Positions 55,447 through 64,000 of a stretch of 64,000 bases of DNA are shown in pieces. This DNA comes from Branchiostoma floridae (taxonomy: Eukaryota > Chordata > Leptocardii > Amphioxiformes > Branchiostomatidae). The stretch is from contig NC_049991.1 of NCBI RefSeq assembly GCF_000003815.2, positions 9,098,729 through 9,162,728 of the forward strand. The letters run 5' to 3'. Each line of letters starts with the position of its first letter. Positions within the stretch are counted from its first letter, which is position 1. The translations under genes were made by a program, and so were the position numbers. The notes below the pieces were generated by a model. The model was not told the DNA's origin and ran no database searches. It worked only from the letters and a program-made list of their open reading frames with translations.

Positions 55447-56976
55447 ATGATGGACAAACTCATTAGCCTAACGTCAATTCCGCGATTATTGAATGATGCT
55501 TGTTTCAAACAAGTGTATGGTGACTCGTGTAATTGGGACCGTGGATTCAAAACTTATGACGAAGATGAATTTGGTCAATGGCTCATATCTATGGGTGCCA
55601 CCGGTAGTGACGGTGACGGATTGTCGAAAGAATCTCGCCTAGCTTATGAGAGTATTGTGAAATTTCTTCGAGCCCCCGACGCTACTATACGAGACTTGGT
55701 GAATACGAAAGCCTTAGAGCAACTCGGCTTGGATCCTACCATGGTCGAGAGTGCTTTGGGGCGCTTCGTGGGGGGTCCCAACGTAGCTGTAAAAAATATG
55801 AACGAAGTCAAACTGCGTCATGTCGCACAAATGGCCTTGTATTTCAACACGGTTGGGCTTGAGTTAGGTAATGACCTCATAAATGTAATTAAGACATTTT
55901 ACACCAGCGCACGAGGCCTGGATGACGTTATTAGCGGCAGGGCTACGGCCGGGGACAATGCAGTGGCCGCCAAAATCTCTGATATGGGGGGTTATCAAAA
56001 ATATGCTTCTACTTTGACTCCTGACCAAATCTATGAACTGACCCAATCATCCCGGCAGAGCCATATGATGAACGAATCTGTTCAGACCAGCGTACAGTTC
56101 ACAATGGACGAAATGCTAGAGGTTATTTGTGAGGTTGTAAAACTGCCGACTATAAACACAAACATCATAATCAGTGATTTGTCTTATGAGATGTTGGAGC
56201 CCCGATACATGACAGACCTTTTTTATGCCGCTGTACAAGAAATCACCGAGGTGTCAGAAGATCGCGACCAAGTCACCAGTCTAATCTCTGAAATTTGTAA
56301 CCGTCCTATCAATATTTTAGGGGAAAATCGCATAGCAAAACTTCGTGAAGAGCTCTATAAAATGATCATGCCTCGTGCTTTTCTTCTTTATGATCGAGAC
56401 AGCACCCCTAACATTGGTCATCTCTTACACACGCTATGTGGCGCTCCGTCGGCTACTGTCCGTAGTTTCTACGAACTTTGTAACTTCACTGATTTTGATG
56501 GATTGACCGGAAGTGATGAAGTCATAACCCGTATCCAATCACTAGAAAAGTTGTTGGTACGTAACATCGAAAAATGCCCCACCCCACTGAATAACTTTAG
56601 TGAAAACTGGACCCTTGATGTTGAAGTTAGTATCCGCCCACGCTTGGTCGAGGAATTCAAATGCTTATTCGGCACTCAGCTATGCTTTCTCATGTGGCTG
56701 GAGTTATGCCGCCGCTTCGTTGACTTTTTCAAGTTTACCGATGTAGGTAACCCTTTTGAGTGCCGGGCGATAGGCGACCGAATTTTTCCCAATGAGAGAA
56801 GTCACACCGACGAGAGCATCACAGATCGCCATCCGTACAGAATTCTTCCCACCAATACGATATATTACGACGGAAGATTTTATTACGGGTTCTGGGAACG
56901 AGGATACAAATGTCAGACCTACCGTGGCCTTATTGCTCGAGTGTGGTATGATGAGTGTTATTCACTCCGGAACTGA
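55447..56976 (+). CDS. Hypothetical protein, possible structural component
   Basis: 509 aa, tandem ATGs at 55447 and 55450. Not recognised. Residues ~1-400 are helical-looking, with a Tyr/Phe/Arg-rich C-terminus. No signal peptide or membrane segment. A TATA-like ACATATATG lies near 55424 and AATAAA at 57065-57070. Size and helical content would be compatible with a portal or tegument protein, but I see no diagnostic feature. Confidence 0.75.
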   Translation: MMDKLISLTSIPRLLNDACFKQVYGDSCNWDRGFKTYDEDEFGQWLISMGATGSDGDGLSKESRLAYESIVKFLRAPDATIRDLVNTKALEQLGLDPTMVESALGRFVGGPNVAVKNMNEVKLRHVAQMALYFNTVGLELGNDLINVIKTFYTSARGLDDVISGRATAGDNAVAAKISDMGGYQKYASTLTPDQIYELTQSSRQSHMMNESVQTSVQFTMDEMLEVICEVVKLPTINTNIIISDLSYEMLEPRYMTDLFYAAVQEITEVSEDRDQVTSLISEICNRPINILGENRIAKLREELYKMIMPRAFLLYDRDSTPNIGHLLHTLCGAPSATVRSFYELCNFTDFDGLTGSDEVITRIQSLEKLLVRNIEKCPTPLNNFSENWTLDVEVSIRPRLVEEFKCLFGTQLCFLMWLELCRRFVDFFKFTDVGNPFECRAIGDRIFPNERSHTDESITDRHPYRILPTNTIYYDGRFYYGFWERGYKCQTYRGLIARVWYDECYSLRN

Positions 56977-57070
56977 AATCCGGAGGACGGACTCACAAGG
57001 ACGTACATCACCATTATCCACATCAGACCTTCGAATATCAAGTTGGTAAACTGAACTCTACTAAAATAAA

Positions 57071-57377
57071 ATGATTCGCACAACATCACAGATATGTCTT
57101 TATATTTCCTTTATTTCGTTTGCTTCATTAGTCCATCTGTAATCGTGGAATCAGGGCGACAAACATAGCCAAAAAACTAGCCCGGTAACTGGGTAGCATT
57201 GATTTATATAATACAATATATTAACGCAAATATGAAAGAGTTAACAGACCATATTACTTAGATACTACATTCGTAATTAATACCTGTTAACGTAGATATC
57301 CACGCAATAAGAATTATTGCGGTTACAAGTCAAACATAAAGGCGGTAACAGAGCAGAGACTTCTGGTTTAGCAGTCC
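57071..57377. other. Convergent intergenic region
   Basis: AT-rich; TTTATT at 57110-57115 gives a minus-strand AATAAA for the gapped gene. Nothing else seen. Confidence 0.5.
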
Positions 57378-57690
57378 CTACTCACAACTATCTGCACTGC
57401 CCACCCAGTATGATGTAGTAGAAGCAGTTGGTGTCACATAATCCAAATAATCCAAGGAAGGCAGCGCTTCAGGATTTAGTTTATACATTGAGCTATCTTG
57501 ACTCTCCCCCCAGCATGACGTTAAATCTTCAAACGTTAAAGTAGAAATCGCTGGAATTGGCAAGTCCACGGATAGAGATTCGATTGCTTGGTTTTCAGGA
57601 TTCATTCCATACATTGGGACGTCTTGAGGCTCTTGAAACTCATAATCTATCGGCAGGATGGGACTCTGTGGCGTATTTGGCATCATTACG
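57378..57690 (-). CDS. C-terminal part of a gene interrupted by an assembly gap
   Basis: About 102 codons to the stop. A motif of ~25 residues appears twice: QDVPMYGMNPENQAIESLS and QDSSMYKLNPEALPSLDYL, spaced ~44 residues apart, so the protein carries tandem repeats here. It is acidic and Pro/Ser-rich. It probably belongs to the same gene as 57791-58309, but the gap of unknown true length hides the junction and the frame relation cannot be proved. Confidence 0.65.
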
Positions 57691-57790
57691 NNNNNNNNNN
57701 NNNNNNNNNNNNNNNNNNNNNNNNNNNNNNNNNNNNNNNNNNNNNNNNNNNNNNNNNNNNNNNNNNNNNNNNNNNNNNNNNNNNNNNNNN
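57691..57790. other. Assembly gap of exactly 100 N
   Basis: A fixed 100-N placeholder, typical of scaffolding. It falls in the repeat-coding part of a gene, which probably caused the gap. Confidence 0.98.
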
Positions 57791-58309
57791 GTGGTATTGC
57801 AGCTGGCTGGGATTGTACACTATGCCTGATATCTTTACAGTCTTGTTCTCCTTTAGCCGGGTGAATGGGAGATCAGTCCGTAAGACAGCTTGGATGGGAA
57901 GGTCGCCATCTATCACATTGGGGAGGGGATTAAAGCACAGAGACTTCACTTCAAACCCGCCATCGACTGACAAATAAGTCGGTGCGTACATCGGCACAGC
58001 AGCTAAGGAGGCAAAGCTTTGCAGAGGCGCTCGAAGACTTGTTTCATGCACGCTGCTCTGACTCAAGGTGAAGTTGACATTAAACTCTACCGACTTGTTA
58101 TTTGATTGAAACAGATCAAAGATGATCTTGTCGATATAGCTACCAATCTCCCTCATGGCGGATTCAGTTGGAGCCGTAGGCAACAAGTGTGGTATCTTCG
58201 TCTCCAGGCTGTTGAGGTAGATCTTGCTGTCCGTCTCTGGGGTTAATTCGACCTTGTAACGAATGCCTTCCAGGACACAGTTTTGTGAGCATGAGAGAGA
58301 CATGGTCAT
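57791..58309 (-). CDS. N-terminal part of the gapped gene
   Basis: About 173 codons from the ATG at 58309 (Met3 also possible) to the gap. No recognised domain. It looks like a soluble mixed alpha/beta protein; MTMSLSCSQNCV is not a signal peptide. A TATATTAA-like box lies at about 58349-58356, some 40 bases upstream. The 3' part is at 57378-57690. Confidence 0.68.
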
Positions 58310-58660
58310 GTGCTTCAGTGTCGTTGTGATCTGCTGCTAGTTGATAGTGAATTAATATATTGACGACAGTTAGGTCATGTGACCGGAATCACTGGATGAA
58401 TAAAACAAAAATGCTAGCGAGCCTCTTTATCCTGGGATAATCACTCTCTCACGGCCCATGACCACAGCGGTCGTAGGGGCTCTCTGTCCATCTCGTTCTG
58501 GGGAGAACTGGGTAGGTAGCCGCAGATTATGGATTAATTTTTCTGCTCCCCAAGAAGAGATCGGTCCCAAGATTGTTTATGACATGTTTGTTGATTTTGA
58601 GAGTTTGCTCGACCTTTTTTTATCTTATCATGTAGACATATTCACACTCGTCGTCATTCG

Positions 58661-60400
58661 ATGGAAATGGAGCTCTCAAAAAAAGATATAGAGCAATTGG
58701 CTGAGAAGTTGGTGATATGGGCGGCAAAAAATCGTGAACGAGTAATTAGCGTTTTTGGAACTGCGAGACCATTGTACTTGCCATTGTTGCTGGACGAGAC
58801 GCTAGATCCTACCAATGTATCTGACTCCTTCGCCTACAGTGAGTTGCGAAAACCCCTGTGTAATGTATCTGTTGGAAAAACTCTTGACATGCGTCGATCT
58901 GAGGCCGGTAAATTTCTTTGGCGAGAAAAGGAACGCCAGCTTGTGGACGAGTTGGCCTCCTTCCTCTGGGGAAAACATTCGTTGGAAGACTTGTTCACCC
59001 ACCGACTAGCCTATGCATGTCGATGTTTAATATTTGTCCTTCGCGTTACGTGGTTCAACGTAAACGACTGTAATCTTAAACACCATATCGTCGTGAAAAG
59101 TGCAAAGCTCTTCGTCATGGGGATAATAAATCACAAGGAACGGGGCCAGACACGCTCGACATTAGAGCAAAAGATGCTCAATTTGGCCGATCCCAACAAT
59201 GCCTGTAATTCTATTCCGACGTTTATGCGTCTTACATTTCCGCATAAGAAATATACTCAATGCAAGCGTGTGGTAGGGTGCAACAGCAGTTGGTTGTTCA
59301 CCAAACGATTTGAAACGGCGGCTAATGCACGTCGGAACATCTTTACAGTTATTGAACCATGTCCAAATTATGCCCGTAGGGTAGCTGTAATTGACCTACT
59401 GTTGAATATAATGACTGAGCTTGGTCAGCGGGAAATTCTTTGTATGCTTGACGTATTAGTCGACCGACTAGACCTAAAGAAAAACGAGTCAGCGGCCACT
59501 GATGTTGACATGTTGCACGTATTAACAGTTATCTACGAGTATGGTCGCGCATTACTCACACGCAAGTTAGTGGAAGTAAATCCACAACATTGTTTGTGCC
59601 ATGTCAAATGCAACGGGCTCACTGGAAGATATCCAAAACTAGAAGATGCTTTTTACGACAAGGTTTTACCAGTTAGAGCATCATTGGTGATCTGTGGAGC
59701 TTGTCGACTTGCACCAACTGTAGACAACACAACATCGCGCAAACCAAGGCGTACTATAAATGCTTATAATCCAAAATTGGTGACATGTATTCTGGACAGA
59801 ACCAGTGCCTTCAAGCTTATCACGCTGTACAAAATGAGCATAGAAGGTCGAAAGTTGACCTATTCACATATGATGTATTGCACGAATTCGGGTAACATCT
59901 TGGCTTCTGTGTACGGTACTACACCAGAAGCACCCGCAAACCAGATATATGGCATGTGTTTTGGGGGTTTTAGGCGTTGTTGGCGAAACATAACGCGTAA
60001 GCTACCCACGAGCCGACGAAGCCCGAGCAGTTCAAGAACACCCTATTCCGAGACACATAAATGGTTCAGATGCAGCTCCTGCGCCTACGTTAATGTCTTT
60101 GATGCCAGTCGAGACATTCCCTGGGATGCCCAAATTCACAAAGATACATGTCTTGATTATGTCATGACCAGGAGTCGACTGGACTACAACCTCAGCAGAG
60201 GAGATTGGGGTGAGTCTGTAGCCAAATTTGCTCCTCTCTCCTGTAGAGGCTGTAGAATGTCAGCTATGTGTCATCACGTGAAGGAAAACATCGTGAAAAA
60301 TTGTATTAAGAGTGGAGACAATTTTAGTTTGCTATACAAGCGACTAATACAAGTACTTGCCTTTCAACAATGGATCCTAGGCAATGGATTTCAAAACTAA
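58661..60400 (+). CDS. Cysteine-rich protein, UL32-like packaging candidate
   Basis: 579 aa, ATG at 58661. Four cysteine clusters are spread through the C-terminal half: CLCHVKC (~312), CGAC (~345), CSSC (~471) and CRGCRMSAMCHH (~527). The size (~600 aa) and scattered CxxC pairs resemble the UL32/UL52 family of herpesvirus DNA packaging proteins, which are needed for capsid maturation. No sequence signature proves this. The gene overlaps the next one by 31 bases, so the two are probably co-transcribed. Confidence 0.6.
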   Translation: MEMELSKKDIEQLAEKLVIWAAKNRERVISVFGTARPLYLPLLLDETLDPTNVSDSFAYSELRKPLCNVSVGKTLDMRRSEAGKFLWREKERQLVDELASFLWGKHSLEDLFTHRLAYACRCLIFVLRVTWFNVNDCNLKHHIVVKSAKLFVMGIINHKERGQTRSTLEQKMLNLADPNNACNSIPTFMRLTFPHKKYTQCKRVVGCNSSWLFTKRFETAANARRNIFTVIEPCPNYARRVAVIDLLLNIMTELGQREILCMLDVLVDRLDLKKNESAATDVDMLHVLTVIYEYGRALLTRKLVEVNPQHCLCHVKCNGLTGRYPKLEDAFYDKVLPVRASLVICGACRLAPTVDNTTSRKPRRTINAYNPKLVTCILDRTSAFKLITLYKMSIEGRKLTYSHMMYCTNSGNILASVYGTTPEAPANQIYGMCFGGFRRCWRNITRKLPTSRRSPSSSRTPYSETHKWFRCSSCAYVNVFDASRDIPWDAQIHKDTCLDYVMTRSRLDYNLSRGDWGESVAKFAPLSCRGCRMSAMCHHVKENIVKNCIKSGDNFSLLYKRLIQVLAFQQWILGNGFQN

Positions 60401-60918
60401 GGCAAAATGCCAAGCCTCCCATAGTCGTACCAAAAACTTATCGTCAGTCCATGTACGGCGGTGGATTGGATCAAGCCATTGACTACAAACCTTCGAGACG
60501 GAGTTACATGTACCAAACGCCGACGGGTGGGTTACACGTTTACATCAGGGGCAACATTACGCCTCAAGATGTCAACGCACTGACGCTTATGGCCCAGCAC
60601 TACACAGGTGTGTCGCCAGCAACGGCAACCCTTATCCTGAGTGGCGACATTCTTCATCTGCATATCGACCACGCTGTGAACTATCTCCAAGACGATAGGG
60701 ACTTACCAGCTAGACTTCAGCAGGTCTATTTTACCGTGAATCAGGCGAACATGATATATTCGCCTGTCCATCAAAAGCTGTATACACTACCCTTTGTCTG
60801 GACTATGCAAAGAACGGATCCTAAGAATCCAGCTACAATGGACGTGGACGGTCTTCCGGACTTCCACAACTGGCAAAATGCACCAGATGTCAGCCTCCCA
60901 TTTGGGGGAAAACAATAG
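60370..60918 (+). CDS. Hypothetical small protein
   Basis: 182 aa, ATG at 60370 inside the end of the previous gene. Not recognised. Basic, Tyr-rich N-terminus (~1-50), then a compact mixed domain. AATAAA at 60919-60924 begins directly after the stop. The overlap and shared polyadenylation signal make it a partner of the UL32-like gene in expression. Confidence 0.72.
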   Translation: MDPRQWISKLRQNAKPPIVVPKTYRQSMYGGGLDQAIDYKPSRRSYMYQTPTGGLHVYIRGNITPQDVNALTLMAQHYTGVSPATATLILSGDILHLHIDHAVNYLQDDRDLPARLQQVYFTVNQANMIYSPVHQKLYTLPFVWTMQRTDPKNPATMDVDGLPDFHNWQNAPDVSLPFGGKQ

Positions 60919-60924
60919 AATAAA

Positions 60925-61936
60925 TCTACTTATGTATCAATGAACGAGTTATCATTTCAATGACTTCGTTTCGTAACAATGTCCTACGACAACTTCTGTA
61001 TGATAATGTTAACCTGACTGAACAGTCAGTTCGATGACATTCCTAATGGACCGATCCTGATCGAACGCCATATGGAACAAATACAACCAGATAGGATCCC
61101 CTATTCTATTTCGAAACCTCCTCAAAAACAGTCCCAGTGAGAAATGGTCAAAGAAAAATGCTATGCTATTCTTTGGTGAACAGTACATCCACGGAGTATA
61201 GTTGTTTGGGAGAGAGAAACTACGTATATTTACATTGTTGTTGGTCAGGATGCACGTGTAGAGCAGGGTATGTATAAGACACGGTGGGACTCTGCACTAG
61301 CAGACTTTGTAGAAGGGAATTGGTTGGCGAGTTATGCAAGCTCTCTCTCCACGAGTGCCTGAGCTGCTTTCTTCTTGATTTTTTTAATGAGCATACATAC
61401 GGCTGCTATGCATGCAACAAACGCAGTAGAAACCTGTCAGAGATATGTGTGCCCTGGTTTCCATGTGAGAAACCGGGCACGTCTGACCACCAACAAGGCA
61501 ATGCTTTGAAACGCCTACCACTCCGTCTTGGCTGAACCTATAACGCGCTTACCGCAACTATATCCGCCCCGTCCGCAAACGACTGTACCCAGTGCATGTA
61601 GCCTTCAACATAGAAGACGATGTGTTTTCTTCGGCCAGGCCTAAGAGGATTTCAGGGTCAAAAAAGCTAAACAGAATTCAGTCGTTTTTAACAGCTAAAT
61701 TGTGGCGGTGGCCAGTTCTGTCCAACAAGCGATGTTTTTGACGGAGGTGTTCTAAATGGAACATGATCGAACGGGGGGCGGGGCTTCAGTCGTAGTCGTC
61801 ATCACATTTGACTAACTCAGGCTAAGTAGGCACGCCATTGGCTAAGCAACTCGACCAATCAGGAAAGTTCGTTACCACTGAATATAACCTCATCTCTGGA
61901 CCTGTAGGATCATTCTTTGCACACTGAACCGGGAAG
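60925..61936. other. 1-kb intergenic region
   Basis: No ATG-initiated frame of note; one 83-codon frame at 61284 begins with GTG. A TATA-like GAATATAACC lies near 61878-61887, about 50 bases upstream of the RING gene start. Confidence 0.55.
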
Positions 61937-63334
61937 ATGACTTCCAGTACAACCCCTAGTATTCTACAAGACAGCAACCTTCAAGAGTTCATGGATGCCT
62001 GGAAAAGGCTGAGGCGAAATTCCGTGCCACACCTCTCCTTCCTGGCTGAAATGGCTGAGCTGAATGGTAGGTTTGTCACTTTGCAGACTTTGCATAAAAA
62101 CTTGGTGCAGGACATACGGATAGTGCTGGACAAGCATAGACAACTTCTTGATATGGAGGTTGAAAATGCAGTCTCTCCGGCTTCCAGCGTTTGCTCCGAC
62201 ACTGACGGTTCATTTACCGACGGCGAAGAAACGGACAGTTCAACCGACGGTGAAGAAACGGACAGTTCAGACACCGTAGCTATACCAGTCGAGACTTATG
62301 ACGCAGCATTTAGGTCTCCCCGCCCCCTTATTTACCAAGAGCCAACAATAACTGACGTATTGAAAATCGACATCGAAGATAAACAAGGAGCCGCCGATTT
62401 CATAAGCTTATCATTGCGTCATATTGAAGAAATCGAGGGAATGGAAAAGCCTTTTTCCATGGATAACGGAAAAGAACAATTGTTAAGACGAAAGCAGATC
62501 GCATTGAGCCTGAATTCTGGTAATAAGGGTTTCAGACTACGATGTAAGCTGCTGGCCGAACGTATTCACAAATGCATCCAGACACAAGGTTTGCGCTCGA
62601 CCATTAGCCGCTGTAGCATATGCATGGATGAGCCTGGTCAATTCAATCTAACACCCTGTTGCAACCGAATAATTTGCAACCCATGTATCGATGAGTGTGT
62701 AAAATTCCACCTTAAGCATAGGAACGGCAAATCCAGACGGCGTCCCCTCTCTACATTTTGCTGCCCAACTTGTAATAAGAAGGGTGTGATCATCAAAGAA
62801 TGTCTTCCAGAACAAGAAGAGGAGGTTGATGCAGTAATCAAGTGCGTTGCTCGAATGTGGGATATCAGAAATTTGGAGGTGAACTTAATCGAACCAAATG
62901 TCAATGAATGGCGTGGTCGAATTCTAGAATCTTTCCCCATTGAATGCACCGAAGACAAAGGCAAAATCATGAAGTTGGAACGCCTATACAAGAAAGACAC
63001 CATTCCACCCAAAGTGGTGATAAAGAAACGGAAAGTTCCCTCTAAGATATCGCTGTCACTGAAGAAAGTGCGTCGAAGGTACGAAATTTCCACAGATGAC
63101 ACAGATCAGAGTGCGGAGGAAGAGGATCATCGTGATAGTGACAGCCACAGCCGTCAGAGTGATATGGGTACTATGGACGGAGGTAAGACCGTTCCCCCAT
63201 CATTGTCAATCGAACCAAACCAACTTGATGAGCCGTACAGGGAGCATAACAATTTGAGCATGATCAGCAACGACGATTCCGTTTTCAACTTACTCAACAC
63301 GATGCATTTTGATAGTGACCTAGAACCAGTTTAG
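61937..63334 (+). CDS. RING-finger protein with acidic flanks
   Basis: 465 aa. A RING finger lies at ~226-279: CSICMDEP, CCNRIICNPC and, after a long basic loop, FCCPTC. The usual His position is replaced or shifted, so it is an atypical C-rich RING, but a ubiquitin ligase role is likely. Ahead of it are a helical segment and an acidic stretch with the repeat TDGEETDSS twice. After it come a basic KKRK-type nuclear signal (~358) and a Ser/Asp-rich acidic tail. RING plus acidic regions recall herpesvirus transactivator-ligases such as ICP0 in design only. Confidence 0.82.
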   Translation: MTSSTTPSILQDSNLQEFMDAWKRLRRNSVPHLSFLAEMAELNGRFVTLQTLHKNLVQDIRIVLDKHRQLLDMEVENAVSPASSVCSDTDGSFTDGEETDSSTDGEETDSSDTVAIPVETYDAAFRSPRPLIYQEPTITDVLKIDIEDKQGAADFISLSLRHIEEIEGMEKPFSMDNGKEQLLRRKQIALSLNSGNKGFRLRCKLLAERIHKCIQTQGLRSTISRCSICMDEPGQFNLTPCCNRIICNPCIDECVKFHLKHRNGKSRRRPLSTFCCPTCNKKGVIIKECLPEQEEEVDAVIKCVARMWDIRNLEVNLIEPNVNEWRGRILESFPIECTEDKGKIMKLERLYKKDTIPPKVVIKKRKVPSKISLSLKKVRRRYEISTDDTDQSAEEEDHRDSDSHSRQSDMGTMDGGKTVPPSLSIEPNQLDEPYREHNNLSMISNDDSVFNLLNTMHFDSDLEPV

Positions 63335-64000
63335 CTCTCTCTAGAGCCATGTTTCCACTGGTAATGAAAGAAAAGACGTTATGTACACGTACTGTATTGA
63401 CAGTTTTTTTTTTGCACTTCTAGTTCTTTTTCGTCAAGTAAAAGTAACAGTCCTGTCCAAGGGATTTCAACTCTTGTCAGTAGCGTGGATGTTGGCTGAG
63501 AGACAACACTGGGATAGAACTAACTTCTGACCACCGGACCGCGTACATTTACTTCGAAAAGTGCCCATTGTCGTCATGCTGTCAATTCCTCTTCTCTGTA
63601 CAGTTCAAAAGCTTTGGATCCCTTTTTAATCAAACATCTAACGGATCTTGTCAATTCAATATTAACTGATCGCAAAAGCGAATTCTATACTTTCGACTTC
63701 TAGCGGAATGGACAATGGATAGAGGAAAAAGGTTGTAGCCTACACAAATTGTGAATGGACGCGGTCGTTCTCGGTGGATTGTTTGCTAAAACGTGCTTCG
63801 TAAACGCTGAAGATACACCAAGATAATCGAGTCAAGTCATCTTGTTTTCCTTTTTTTACATTCGCTTACCGACAAGTGCTGAAATGACGGGGATGGAAAC
63901 CAGTAAGCCCGGGACTTTGACACCATGATGAGCAGGAAGACAGGAGAAGAGGACCCGGTAGTCACAAAGCAGAAATCTTACCAGAAAAAAGCTTTCGAGT
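63335..64000. other. Right flank, no gene seen
   Basis: No convincing frame, RNA gene or repeat. No AATAAA was found close behind the RING gene. Confidence 0.5.

Noticed and set aside
57557..57977. Plus-strand frames spanning the N gap
   Set aside because: They exist only because N codons cannot contain stops.
61284..61535. 83-codon Cys-containing frame
   Set aside because: Starts with GTG, no upstream ATG, no domain; isolated in an intergenic region.

Overview
The window is a densely coding stretch of a large DNA virus of the herpesvirus order, most like the family Malacoherpesviridae (herpesviruses of molluscs, with related copies in amphioxus genomes). The call rests on an unspliced large terminase ATPase/nuclease (35756-38386), a helicase-primase type helicase (31527-35603), a degenerate dUTPase-fold protein, a ribonucleotide reductase small subunit, several large glycoproteins, RING/zinc proteins and a CLCC1-like membrane protein, a family reported from mollusc and fish herpesviruses. 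Genes lie on both strands, are intron-poor, often overlap by a few bases, and frequently have TATA boxes and AATAAA signals close to or overlapping the coding ends. DNA polymerase, major capsid protein, protease and primase are not recognised here, so this is part of a larger genome.

Layout. 0.6-9.8 kb is an accessory region: an acidic protein, an intact Bcl-2 homologue, a dUTPase-like gene followed by six 98-bp tandem repeats, a zinc protein, a long non-coding control-like region with three TGACGTCA palindromes, a damaged second Bcl-2-like frame, a double PC4-domain protein and a C-terminal zinc-finger protein whose 3' end is copied 1.5 kb away. 8.9-16.4 kb is a compact minus-strand gene run of mostly unassigned proteins, one with a UL92-like cysteine/TG motif. 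16.5-18.8 kb holds the first of two class I, baculovirus-F/Env-like fusion glycoproteins. 19.2-21.3 kb holds RRM2 and a possible ESCRT-III-like protein. 21.9-28.5 kb is unassigned structural/packaging-type genes around a 61-bp divergent promoter. 28.4-30.9 kb is a glycoprotein gene with a frame break. 30.9-38.4 kb is the replication/packaging block (small protein, helicase, terminase). 38.8-45.3 kb holds a 1265-aa glycoprotein and the second F-like glycoprotein. 45.5-52.3 kb has two unassigned proteins, a multi-pass membrane protein, an RS-rich protein and the CLCC1-like protein. 52.6-53.9 kb holds two non-autonomous DNA transposons. 54.1-63.3 kb has a second PC4 protein, unassigned proteins, a gene interrupted by a 100-N assembly gap, a UL32-like cysteine-rich protein and a RING protein.

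How the genes fit together. RRM2 supplies deoxynucleotides; the helicase and terminase (perhaps with the UL32-like protein) replicate and package DNA; PC4, UL92-like and RING proteins would act on transcription and host control; Bcl-2 proteins would block apoptosis; the F-like glycoproteins, other glycoproteins, CLCC1-like and ESCRT-III-like proteins would handle membrane fusion, nuclear egress and budding.

Two host-type transposons, a possible LINE tail, a 100-N scaffold gap, one frame-broken glycoprotein gene and gene fragments are compatible either with a virus that has picked up host transposons or with a recent, mostly intact endogenous copy in an invertebrate genome. The sequence alone does not settle this. 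Many predicted starts were moved to the first in-frame ATG because the longer open frames begin with GTG or TTG.
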